A DNA stretch of 5,666 nt, taken from assembly GCA_964444685.1 (NCBI GenBank), contig CAYUIG010000102.1:1-5666 (forward strand), given 5' to 3'. A program made the translations under genes and the position numbers. The notes beneath the pieces are model-generated. The model saw only the letters and a list, made by a program, of their open reading frames with translations. It made no database searches and was not told the DNA's origin. Each line of letters begins with the position of its first letter. Within the stretch, counting starts at the first letter, position 1. Positions 1 through 4,918 of this stretch are shown in pieces. Origin of the DNA: CAYUIG01 sp964444685 (GTDB lineage: Bacteria; Gemmatimonadota; Gemmatimonadetes; Longimicrobiales; RSA9).

Positions 1-41
1 GGAGTGCAAGCTCCGGACCGGCCCTTGCGCTTTCTGCCTCC

Positions 42-64
42 GGGCGGCCCATTCACAGCCGCCC
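42..64 (+). promoter_or_regulatory. Palindrome in the leader of the Lrp/AsnC gene
   Basis: GGGCGGC at 42-48 and GCCGCCC at 58-64 are perfect 7-base inverted repeats around a 9-base centre. They end just before the AGGA ribosome-binding site at 73-76 of the downstream regulator. Lrp/AsnC regulators often bind imperfect palindromes in their own promoters, so an autoregulatory operator is one reading and an RNA hairpin in the 5' leader is another. G/C-only arms of this length can also arise by chance in DNA this rich in G and C. I see no convincing -35/-10 pair nearby. Confidence 0.3.
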
Positions 65-81
65 TCCAGAACAGGACTACC

Positions 82-573
82 ATGCTCGACGACACCGACC
101 GCGCGATCCTGCGACTCCTCCAGGAAAACGCCCGGATCCCCAATGCCGAGATCGCGCGCCGCGTCGGCCTCGCGCCTTCCGCCATCTTCCAGCGCGTTCG
201 CAAGCTGGAGGAGAGCGGCGTGATCCAGGACTACACCACGCATGTGGACCCGCGCTCGCTCGGCTACAACATGCTCGCGTTCATCATGATGAGCACGGGT
301 GAGCAGGCGCGCAGCGTAGACACCGCGAGCATCCTGGCCGCTTTGCCCGAGGTGCAGGAGGTGCACCGGGTGGTCGGCGAGGACTGCTTCCTGGTGAAGG
401 TGCGGGTGCGCGACACGAACCATCTCGGCCGGCTGCTCGAGGAGCAGATCCAGCCGATCCCTTCGATCGCATCGACGCGCACCACGATCGTGGTGAAGAC
501 GGCAAAGGAGACCCGCGCGGTGCCGATCGACGACGAGCTGCGCGAGGAGCGCCGGCTCCGATCGATGGCCTGA
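82..573 (+). CDS. Lrp/AsnC-family transcriptional regulator
   Basis: A 163-residue protein of normal length for a full Lrp/AsnC regulator. These are DNA-binding proteins that assemble as dimers and octamers and respond to amino acids or related small molecules. The N-terminus carries the AsnC-type helix-turn-helix: LDDTDRAILRLLQENAR at residues 2-18, second helix around NAEIARRVGL (21-30), and recognition helix APSAIFQRVRKLEESG (31-46). A beta strand linker follows, then the RAM (ligand-binding) domain at about 64-140, with the typical segment VVGEDCFLVKVRV (97-109) and closing strand STRTTIVVKT. I chose ATG 82 because AGGA lies 5 bases upstream and the family fold starts there. An in-frame GTG at 4 would add 26 proline-rich, unconserved-looking residues read through the leader palindrome. 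The gene converges on the GNAT gene with only 7 bases between stop codons. Its targets and ligand cannot be read from the sequence. Control of the neighbouring acu-type genes is possible but unsupported. Confidence 0.93.
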   Translation: MLDDTDRAILRLLQENARIPNAEIARRVGLAPSAIFQRVRKLEESGVIQDYTTHVDPRSLGYNMLAFIMMSTGEQARSVDTASILAALPEVQEVHRVVGEDCFLVKVRVRDTNHLGRLLEEQIQPIPSIASTRTTIVVKTAKETRAVPIDDELREERRLRSMA

Positions 574-580
574 GCGAATC

Positions 581-1072
581 CTAGAGCTCGGCCTGCATCT
601 CGATCTCCGGCGCCCAGAGCGATCCGGGCAGGCGCCGGAACCCGACCTTCTCGTAGCTGCGGATCGCGGCGCGATTCCACGGCTCGACGCTGAGCCACAC
701 ACGCTTGCGTCCCACCTCGCGCGCACGTTCGATTGCGAACGCGTTGAGCGCGGTACCGATCCCGCGGTTGCGCACCGACTGGTGGAGGAAGTTGGCCAGC
801 TCGGTCGCGTCGTCGCTCATGGGCATGAGCATCAGGTGCCCGACCACGCGTCCTTCCTGCTCCACCAGCCAGTGGCGCCCGTTCGCGAGCGTGCGGTCGA
901 GCCAGCGCTTCGTCGCCGCGACGGATGCGGGCGGCAGCCCCTGCGCCACGCGTTTCGGCTCGAAGTCCAGGTACATCGCTTCGAGTGCGTCGCGGTCCGC
1001 GGGCTCGTAGGGGCGAACCTCGAACGGCACGCCCTCCTTGTCGCGCAGCTCGATCAGAAGCCCAGTCCCCAT
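581..1072 (-). CDS. GNAT-family N-acetyltransferase, candidate AcuA-role protein
   Basis: A 163-residue single-domain GNAT enzyme expected to move acetyl from acetyl-CoA to an amine. The acetyl-CoA pyrophosphate loop (motif A) is clear as QSVRNRGIGTAL at residues 98-109. Motif B follows as VWLSVEPWNRAAIRSYEKVGF at 125-145, where Tyr140 is in the usual general-acid position. The beginning, VPFEVRPYEPADRDAL, is the standard first strand and helix. It directly follows acuC and overlaps its last 19 bases, so the two are almost certainly co-transcribed and translationally coupled. ATG 1072 has no good Shine-Dalgarno. A GTG at 1030 lies 2 bases after a GGAGG-containing tract, which is too close to be ideal, but would remove a 14-residue tail, so the start is uncertain. 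Because the partner is a deacetylase, a protein-lysine acetyltransferase acting on acetyl-CoA synthetase, as AcuA does in Bacillus, is a reasonable inference. GNAT substrates cannot be read from the sequence, and this protein does not obviously look like Bacillus AcuA outside the core. Confidence 0.9.
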   Translation of the reverse strand: MGTGLLIELRDKEGVPFEVRPYEPADRDALEAMYLDFEPKRVAQGLPPASVAATKRWLDRTLANGRHWLVEQEGRVVGHLMLMPMSDDATELANFLHQSVRNRGIGTALNAFAIERAREVGRKRVWLSVEPWNRAAIRSYEKVGFRRLPGSLWAPEIEMQAEL

Positions 1073-2217
1073 CCAGTGATCAGCGGCAGGATGCGGCGGC
1101 GCACTTCTGTCACCGTCCGCTCGTTGTTGCGCGTGACTACGTCGATGCGTGGTGACGATGGCAGCGGCGCGTCGCGCAGCGTGCACGGGATGTCGCGGCC
1201 GGACTCGAGCCGGAGCGCGTGCAGCCAGTCATCGGGAATCGCGTCGGGCACATCGATGCCGCGCAGTGCGGCCCACGCCAGCGTCCACGCGCGCGGCACC
1301 ACCGTGTGGATGGCGTAGCCGCCGCCACCGGTCATGATGATGCGCCCGTCACAGAAACGATCGGCGACGTTTCCCACCGCACGCACCACCTGCTCGTAGA
1401 GGTTCGTCGTGCACCGCAGGTGCGTGAGCGGGTCGTCGGCGTGTGCGTCGCAGCCGCACTGGAGCACGATCACGTCCGGGCGATACGCGGCCGCGACGTC
1501 GGGCACGGTGCGGCGGAACGCGTCCAGGAACGATGCGTCTTCCGTGTGCGCGTCGAGCGGCACGTTGACGGAGTAGCCGTAGCCGTCGCCTTCACCGGCC
1601 TCGTCGATGAAGCCGGTGCCCGGGTAGAGGAACGCGCCGCTCTCGTGCAGCGACAGTGTGAGTGCGTCGGGGTCGTCGTAGAGGATCCACTGCACGCCGT
1701 CGCCGTGGTGCGCGTCGATGTCGATGTACAGGACGCGGGCGGAGTGCTCGCGCTGCATCCAGCGGATGGCGATCGCGAGGTCGTTGTAGATGCAGAACCC
1801 CGCGGCCTCGGCGCGGCGTGCGTGGTGCAAACCGCCGGCAACGCTGAAGGCACGCGTCGCATGGCCTTCCATGACGAGTGCGGCGGCGGTGAGTGTGGAT
1901 CCCGCGATGGCGAGTCCGGCCTCGTGCATGCCGGAGACGATCGGCACGTCCTCGGTGCCGAGGCCGTACCTGCGTGCGTCCGCTGGGGAGAGTTCGGGTG
2001 CGCGTTTGACCGCGTCGATGTATTCCGGCGCGTGCGCGAGCAGGAGCTCGTATTCGGTTGCGGCGCGCGGTGGCACGATCGGCGCGTCGTCGCCGCCGGC
2101 GAGGCCGAGGCGATGGATGAGGGAGAGAGTGAGCTCGAGCCGGCGCGGGTTCAGCGGATGGTCGGGTCCGAAACGGTACCGGGCCAGCGAGTCGTCCCAG
2201 ACGAGCGCGGTGCGCAT
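1054..2217 (-). CDS. acuC: AcuC-type protein deacetylase (class I HDAC fold)
   Basis: A 387-residue zinc-dependent deacetylase of the arginase/HDAC fold, the usual length for AcuC. In Bacillus, AcuC removes acetyl from a lysine of acetyl-CoA synthetase and so reactivates it. All catalytic parts are visible: the entry motif FGPDHPLNPRRLELT (16-30), the tandem catalytic histidines in GGLHHA (His131/His132), the pocket phenylalanine in GFCIYND (Phe141), zinc ligands Asp168 and His170 in DIDAHHGDG, the third zinc ligand Asp257 in LQCGCDAHADDPL, and the transition-state tyrosine in GGGGYAIHT (Tyr301). It is therefore expected to be active. Within the superfamily, acetylpolyamine amidohydrolase is the main alternative, but the C-terminal extension and the adjacent acetyltransferase favour AcuC. 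ATG 2217 is the only nearby start and matches the family N-terminus, although no clear Shine-Dalgarno precedes it. The gene overlaps the downstream GNAT gene, and its 5' leader contains the hairpin at 2278-2295. Confidence 0.95.
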   Translation of the reverse strand: MRTALVWDDSLARYRFGPDHPLNPRRLELTLSLIHRLGLAGGDDAPIVPPRAATEYELLLAHAPEYIDAVKRAPELSPADARRYGLGTEDVPIVSGMHEAGLAIAGSTLTAAALVMEGHATRAFSVAGGLHHARRAEAAGFCIYNDLAIAIRWMQREHSARVLYIDIDAHHGDGVQWILYDDPDALTLSLHESGAFLYPGTGFIDEAGEGDGYGYSVNVPLDAHTEDASFLDAFRRTVPDVAAAYRPDVIVLQCGCDAHADDPLTHLRCTTNLYEQVVRAVGNVADRFCDGRIIMTGGGGYAIHTVVPRAWTLAWAALRGIDVPDAIPDDWLHALRLESGRDIPCTLRDAPLPSSPRIDVVTRNNERTVTEVRRRILPLITGWGLGF

Positions 2218-2273
2218 GTGCGGAATGTGGTGGACGCGGCCGGGAATTGCACCCTCGCGCGTCCGGCGGTATT

Positions 2274-2300
2274 CATGGCCGGGTTGGCACCCGGCTCATG
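2274..2300. promoter_or_regulatory. Hairpin/palindrome upstream of acuC
   Basis: GCCGGGT (2278-2284) and ACCCGGC (2289-2295) are perfect inverted repeats around a 4-base loop. CATG (2274-2277) and CATG (2297-2300) extend the symmetry to 11 bases per arm with one unpaired base at 2296. It lies about 60-80 bases before the acuC ATG, where an operator or a 5'-leader RNA hairpin would act. No T-run follows on either strand, which argues against an intrinsic terminator. No convincing promoter hexamers are seen around it. A chance palindrome cannot be excluded, though the extended arms make this less likely than for a bare G/C stem. Confidence 0.4.
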
Positions 2301-2322
2301 GACGTCGCCCATGGCATCGCGA

Positions 2323-2640
2323 ATGCTCCGCGTGCTCATCCCCACGCAGCGCCTGCGCGATGTCTTCGACGACGATTTCCCGCTCCCCGAGCGCGGTCCT
2401 TCGTTCGATGAAGCCGCGGTGGTGGGCGGAAACCTCTGGGTTCGCGCGGTTGGAAGCCGCAGCGATGGTACGCGCGTGTGGTACGTACTCGATCCGAGTC
2501 AGAACCGCGTCGCGGGCCGACTCGCAATCCCCACGGACTGGGGCGTGCTCGGCGGTGACGAGGACACGGTGCTGGTGCTTCGACGCGATGCGTTCGACGT
2601 GGAGTTCCTGGAGCTCTACCGCGTGAACCGCACACCCTGA
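2323..2640 (+). pseudogene. C-terminal remnant of a 6-bladed beta-propeller protein
   Basis: This 105-residue open frame ends in TGA at 2640. It reads like the last one or two blades of a secreted 6-bladed beta-propeller (NHL-like) protein. Recognisable features are PLPERGPSFDEAAVVGGNLWV (blade start with the NLWV strand, 20-40), VWYVLDPSQNRVAGRLAIP (52-70), and the closing strand DVEFLELYRVNR (92-103). Complete members are usually several hundred residues with an N-terminal signal peptide. Here no propeller sequence exists upstream, because the preceding DNA is the acuC leader and the antisense of acuC. No ribosome-binding site precedes ATG 2323 or the other in-frame ATGs at 2275 and 2311. 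It therefore looks like a 3' gene relic left by deletion or rearrangement. The frame stays open further upstream only as a shadow of acuC. A small expressed protein is the alternative. Confidence 0.5.
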
Positions 2641-2714
2641 ATCCGGCGGTCGGTCACCGAGCACTGCGCCTCGACCCGGACACAAGCGTCCGCTCGCGCG
2701 CTCGTTTCACGCGT

Positions 2715-2732
2715 GTGGGCGTTCTAGTTCGC
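2715..2732. repeat. Degenerate direct repeat, copy 1
   Basis: The 18-base segment 2715-2732 matches the segment at 2839-2856 at 15 of 18 positions: nine identical bases (GTGGGCGTT), three different, then six identical (GTTCGC). The second copy ends at the cytochrome c stop codon. The two copies bracket the terminator. The pair may be a by-product of the local duplication that produced the GTTCG-rich palindrome, or chance. Confidence 0.35.
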
Positions 2733-2805
2733 GCAACGAACAGAAAATCGACCGCGGCCCTTCGAATGCGCGAGAGCCGCGGTCGATTGTGTTCGCCGGT
2801 CGAAC
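2727..2805. repeat. Composite imperfect palindrome of GTTCG/CGAAC modules
   Basis: Two 15-base elements with the same design, GTTCG-N5-CGAAC, stand at 2727-2741 and 2791-2805, on either side of the perfect 13-bp stem at 2746-2788. Each is a palindrome by itself. Together they also pair with each other: the CGAACA/TGTTCG and GTTCG/CGAAC segments match, and the five central bases do not. The whole 79-base block can thus fold as one long interrupted hairpin or as three small ones. Possible readings are a terminator with an extended base, paired operator sites, or a dispersed REP/BIME-like intergenic element. A single window cannot decide between them. Confidence 0.55.
2746..2788 (-). terminator. 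Rho-independent terminator of the acuB-MCO-cytochrome c unit
   Basis: A perfect 13-base-pair stem is formed by AATCGACCGCGGC (2746-2758) and GCCGCGGTCGATT (2776-2788), with a 17-base loop. Read on the minus strand, the stem leads into a short T-run (GATTTTCTG), about 70 bases after the cytochrome c stop. On the plus strand it is followed by ATTGTGTT, so it may also stop transcripts from the propeller remnant side. The T-run is short, but the G/C-rich stem is strong. Confidence 0.72.
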
Positions 2806-2838
2806 GAAACTGCCCGTACGTGACCGCCAGGCAGCCGA

Positions 2839-2856
2839 GTGGGCGTTTCTGTTCGC
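2839..2856. repeat. Degenerate direct repeat, copy 2
   Basis: This is the partner of 2715-2732. It also contains TTTCTGTTCG (2846-2855), which is the exact reverse complement of CGAACAGAAA at 2737-2746, giving a second, 10-base inverted repeat around the terminator. Its last base is the first base (minus strand last base) of the cytochrome c stop codon, so the coding end is built from the same module as the intergenic palindrome. Confidence 0.35.
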
Positions 2857-3500
2857 TACCGGCCGGTCTCGTTCGCGGTCGGGTACGCGACGAGCGGGTA
2901 CGGTCCGATCATCTCGGGTGCGTACGCGCTGGCCCAGAAGTCGGGCGGGCCTTCGCTGTCGGGCACGCGGTTGGAGACGGGCTTGAGTCCGTTCTTCAGG
3001 TACATCGCGATGGCCATCAGGTCCTCGTCGGGCATGTGCCGGAACGCGGGCCACGGCATCGGCGGCGCGAGGTACTTGGGGTTCACCGGGTGGTTGCCCT
3101 CACCCGGCACCGACGACGTGATCTCGACGTCCGGCGTCTCGCCCGGGCGGAGTCCATAGCGCAGCGCGTTGAAGATCTGCCGGTCGGTGAACCGGCCGAT
3201 GCCCGTGGTGTTGTCGGGCGTCAGGTTGCGCGGATACGTCTTGAACGGCCCCATCTGGAACACCTGAAGGGAATCCATCACACCCGCCAGGTAGCCGGGC
3301 AACGCGGGGTTGGCATAGCCGCCGTGGCAGTCCCCGCAGCCGTGCGTCACCACGAGGAAGCGACCTCGCTCGATCGACGCGCGCAGCGCTTCGTCCGCCT
3401 TCGCGGCGTCATCACCGTTCGTGGCCGCCATCGTACCGGCACCCGCGAATGCGAGCGCGGCGACGACCAGTGTTGAAGCTGTCCGACCGTTCCATCTCAT
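2856..3500 (-). CDS. Exported mono-heme cytochrome c
   Basis: A 214-residue c-type cytochrome with one heme-binding motif, CGDCH (Cys55, Cys58, His59). Residues 1 to about 26 are a Sec signal peptide (MRWNGR, then a hydrophobic core TLVVAALAFAGAG, then TMAA). The mature protein should be periplasmic or otherwise outside the cytoplasmic membrane, with no further membrane segment. The stretch YPRNLTPDNTTGIGRFTDRQ (89-108), the PPMPWPAF segment (146-153, with Met148 the likely distal heme ligand) and MPDEDLMAIAMYLKNG (156-171) match a family of small cytochromes related to the heme domains of membrane-bound dehydrogenases. GGAGG at 3511-3507 lies 6 bases before ATG 3500, which fixes the start. 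It follows the multicopper oxidase by 17 bases, so they form one operon, and it is likely an electron donor or acceptor for that oxidase. The partner and substrate are inferred from context only. The C-terminal 40 residues, rich in Pro and aromatic residues, are unassigned. Confidence 0.93.
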   Translation of the reverse strand: MRWNGRTASTLVVAALAFAGAGTMAATNGDDAAKADEALRASIERGRFLVVTHGCGDCHGGYANPALPGYLAGVMDSLQVFQMGPFKTYPRNLTPDNTTGIGRFTDRQIFNALRYGLRPGETPDVEITSSVPGEGNHPVNPKYLAPPMPWPAFRHMPDEDLMAIAMYLKNGLKPVSNRVPDSEGPPDFWASAYAPEMIGPYPLVAYPTANETGR

Positions 3501-3517
3501 ACGCTGCCTCCGGGGGT

Positions 3518-4915
3518 TCAGTATACCTCCAGCACCGCCATCATTCCGGAATCCTCGTGATCCAGGATGTGGCAGTGGTACAGCCAGCGGCCGGGGTAAT
3601 TCGCGAAACGAACGATGAAGCGAACGGTCTGGTGCTTCGGGATGTTGACCGTGTCCTTCCAGCTCCGGTACGGCTCGGGTACGCCGTTCCTGTCGAGCAC
3701 CTGGAACTGGAAGCCGTGCAGATGGAACGGGTGGTCCATGCCGACGAGATTCTCGACCGTCCAGATCTCGACTGCGCCGACCGGCGCGCGCTGATCCACG
3801 CGCTCCATGTCGAAGAGCTTCGAGTCGATCATGCCCTGCGCGAGCGTGATCGAACGGCGCGTCACGACGAGCGTGGTGTCGATCGGCGGGACGGGTCGCA
3901 GGGATTCGGGGAGCGTGACGGGCACCGCGGGTTCCGACGCGTAGCGCAGCTCGAGCAGCGTGCGCGTGATCTCCCAGTCCTCGGGCTTCGTCTGCGGGAT
4001 GTAGCGGTCGTACGGCAATGCGACGAGTTTCGCGACGCTCCCCGGCGCACCCGTACCCTTCACGAGCACCTCCACGCGCTCCGCGTTGGCGATGACGATC
4101 TCCTGGCGTTCGATGGGCTTCTCGAAGAGGCCGCCGTCGTTGCCGACGTGGATGAGCGTGTGTCCCTCGAGTGCGAGGCGGTACACGCGTGCAGCGCCCG
4201 CGTTGATGATGCGCCAGCGCTGCACCTCGCCCGGCCGGATCGTGATGGTCGGTGTGATGTGGCCGTTCACGAAGAGCACGTCGCCTTCGCGGCCGTTCTC
4301 GAAGTCGATGCGGCCCTGCATCGAGCGCGGGTCCGAAAGGTCGATGGCGCCGTCCGCCGTGAAGCGGTTGTCCGAAAGGATCAGCAGCTTCTCGGGGAGC
4401 GACGCGGGCAGCGGATCGTCCGCGGCGCGCACGACGATCGCGCCGTAGAGGCCGAGCGCGATCTGGTGTCCGGTGCGGTGGTGCGGATGCGGGTGGTACC
4501 AGTACGTGCCCGCGGAGCCGTACGGGACGTCGAAGGAGTAGACGTATTCCTGTCCGGGCTCGACCGGATGGATCGGGCTGCCGTCGGCATCGATCGGAAG
4601 GTGCAGCCCGTGCCAGTGCACGGTGGTCAACTCGGGCAGTTCGTTCCTGAATTGCACGACCACGTGCTGGCCTTCGCGCACCTCGAGCGTGGGGCCGGGC
4701 ACGCGGCCATCGTACGTGAAGACGTCGCTTGGCGTGCCGGGCAGGAGCTCGAGTCGGCCGGGTGACGCGACGAGGCGGACGCGCACGGTGTCCGGCGATG
4801 GGGAAAGGTCGACCATCACCGGCGGAGCGCTGAGCTCACCGGGTCGGATTGGGAGAGTTCCCGATGCCGTCAGCAGGGACGGCAGCAGGAGCAGGGCTGC
4901 GTTGCGTTTGCGCGT
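3518..4915 (-). CDS. Three-domain multicopper oxidase (laccase-like), exported
   Basis: A laccase-type multicopper oxidase that should couple one-electron oxidation of a substrate (phenolics, Cu(I), other metals or a cytochrome) to reduction of oxygen to water. All four copper motifs are intact. Numbered from an initiator at 4915 (465 residues) they are HWHG (100-103), HPHPHH (141-146), HPFHLHG (395-401) and HCHILDHEDSGMM (447-459), with Met458 the likely axial ligand of the type 1 copper. Three cupredoxin domains fit about 36-165, 185-300 and 335-465. No Met-rich insert of the CueO type is seen. The first canonical start in frame is GTG 4819 (433 residues), but it has no ribosome-binding site and would give a cytoplasmic protein. 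The frame upstream to 4915 encodes a signal peptide (RKRN, LLLLPSLLTASG) starting at an ACG, so I take 4915 as the biological start. The gene begins 3 bases after the acuB stop and is followed 17 bases later by cytochrome c. The substrate is unknown. Confidence 0.93.
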   Translation of the reverse strand, partial: TRKRNAALLLLPSLLTASGTLPIRPGELSAPPVMVDLSPSPDTVRVRLVASPGRLELLPGTPSDVFTYDGRVPGPTLEVREGQHVVVQFRNELPELTTVHWHGLHLPIDADGSPIHPVEPGQEYVYSFDVPYGSAGTYWYHPHPHHRTGHQIALGLYGAIVVRAADDPLPASLPEKLLILSDNRFTADGAIDLSDPRSMQGRIDFENGREGDVLFVNGHITPTITIRPGEVQRWRIINAGAARVYRLALEGHTLIHVGNDGGLFEKPIERQEIVIANAERVEVLVKGTGAPGSVAKLVALPYDRYIPQTKPEDWEITRTLLELRYASEPAVPVTLPESLRPVPPIDTTLVVTRRSITLAQGMIDSKLFDMERVDQRAPVGAVEIWTVENLVGMDHPFHLHGFQFQVLDRNGVPEPYRSWKDTVNIPKHQTVRFIVRFANYPGRWLYHCHILDHEDSGMMAVLEVY

Positions 4916-4918
4916 AGG
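4820..4918 (-). other. Signal-peptide coding stretch lacking a canonical start codon
   Basis: Read on the minus strand from the acuB TAA (4921-4919), the multicopper oxidase frame gives CCT, then ACG at 4915-4913, then codons for RKRNAALLLLPSLLTASG and a linker leading to GTG 4819. The charged n-region, leucine core and Ala/Ser/Gly cleavage region are what an exported oxidase should have. With ACG read as Met the start would be MRKRN. No ATG, GTG or TTG occurs in frame before 4819, and no Shine-Dalgarno is evident, so initiation would rely on coupling to acuB termination. One T-to-C difference from ATG would explain everything. Confidence 0.7.

Noticed and set aside
4..81. N-terminal extension of the Lrp/AsnC protein from GTG 4
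   Set aside because: The ATG at 82 has an AGGA at proper spacing and matches the family start. The extension is low-complexity and crosses the leader palindrome.
1219..2640. A 473-codon plus-strand open frame covering acuC antisense and the propeller remnant
   Set aside because: Its first two thirds mirror the catalytic acuC gene, and the translation is Val/Arg/Ala-rich without domain character. Only the part after about 2300 looks like protein, so it is a high-GC antisense shadow running into the remnant.
2727..2805. LexA-type SOS box
   Set aside because: The Gram-positive LexA box has CGAAC first and GTTCG second with a 4-base gap. Here the order is reversed with a 5-base gap, and no SOS gene is nearby.
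2715..2860. Small CRISPR array or insertion-sequence ends
   Set aside because: Only two degenerate copies of a short repeat exist, with no regular spacers, transposase or target duplication.
3449..4765. A 438-codon plus-strand open frame opposite the multicopper oxidase
   Set aside because: The minus-strand frame contains all four copper motifs. The plus-strand translation is an Arg/Val/Asp-rich shadow with no recognisable fold.
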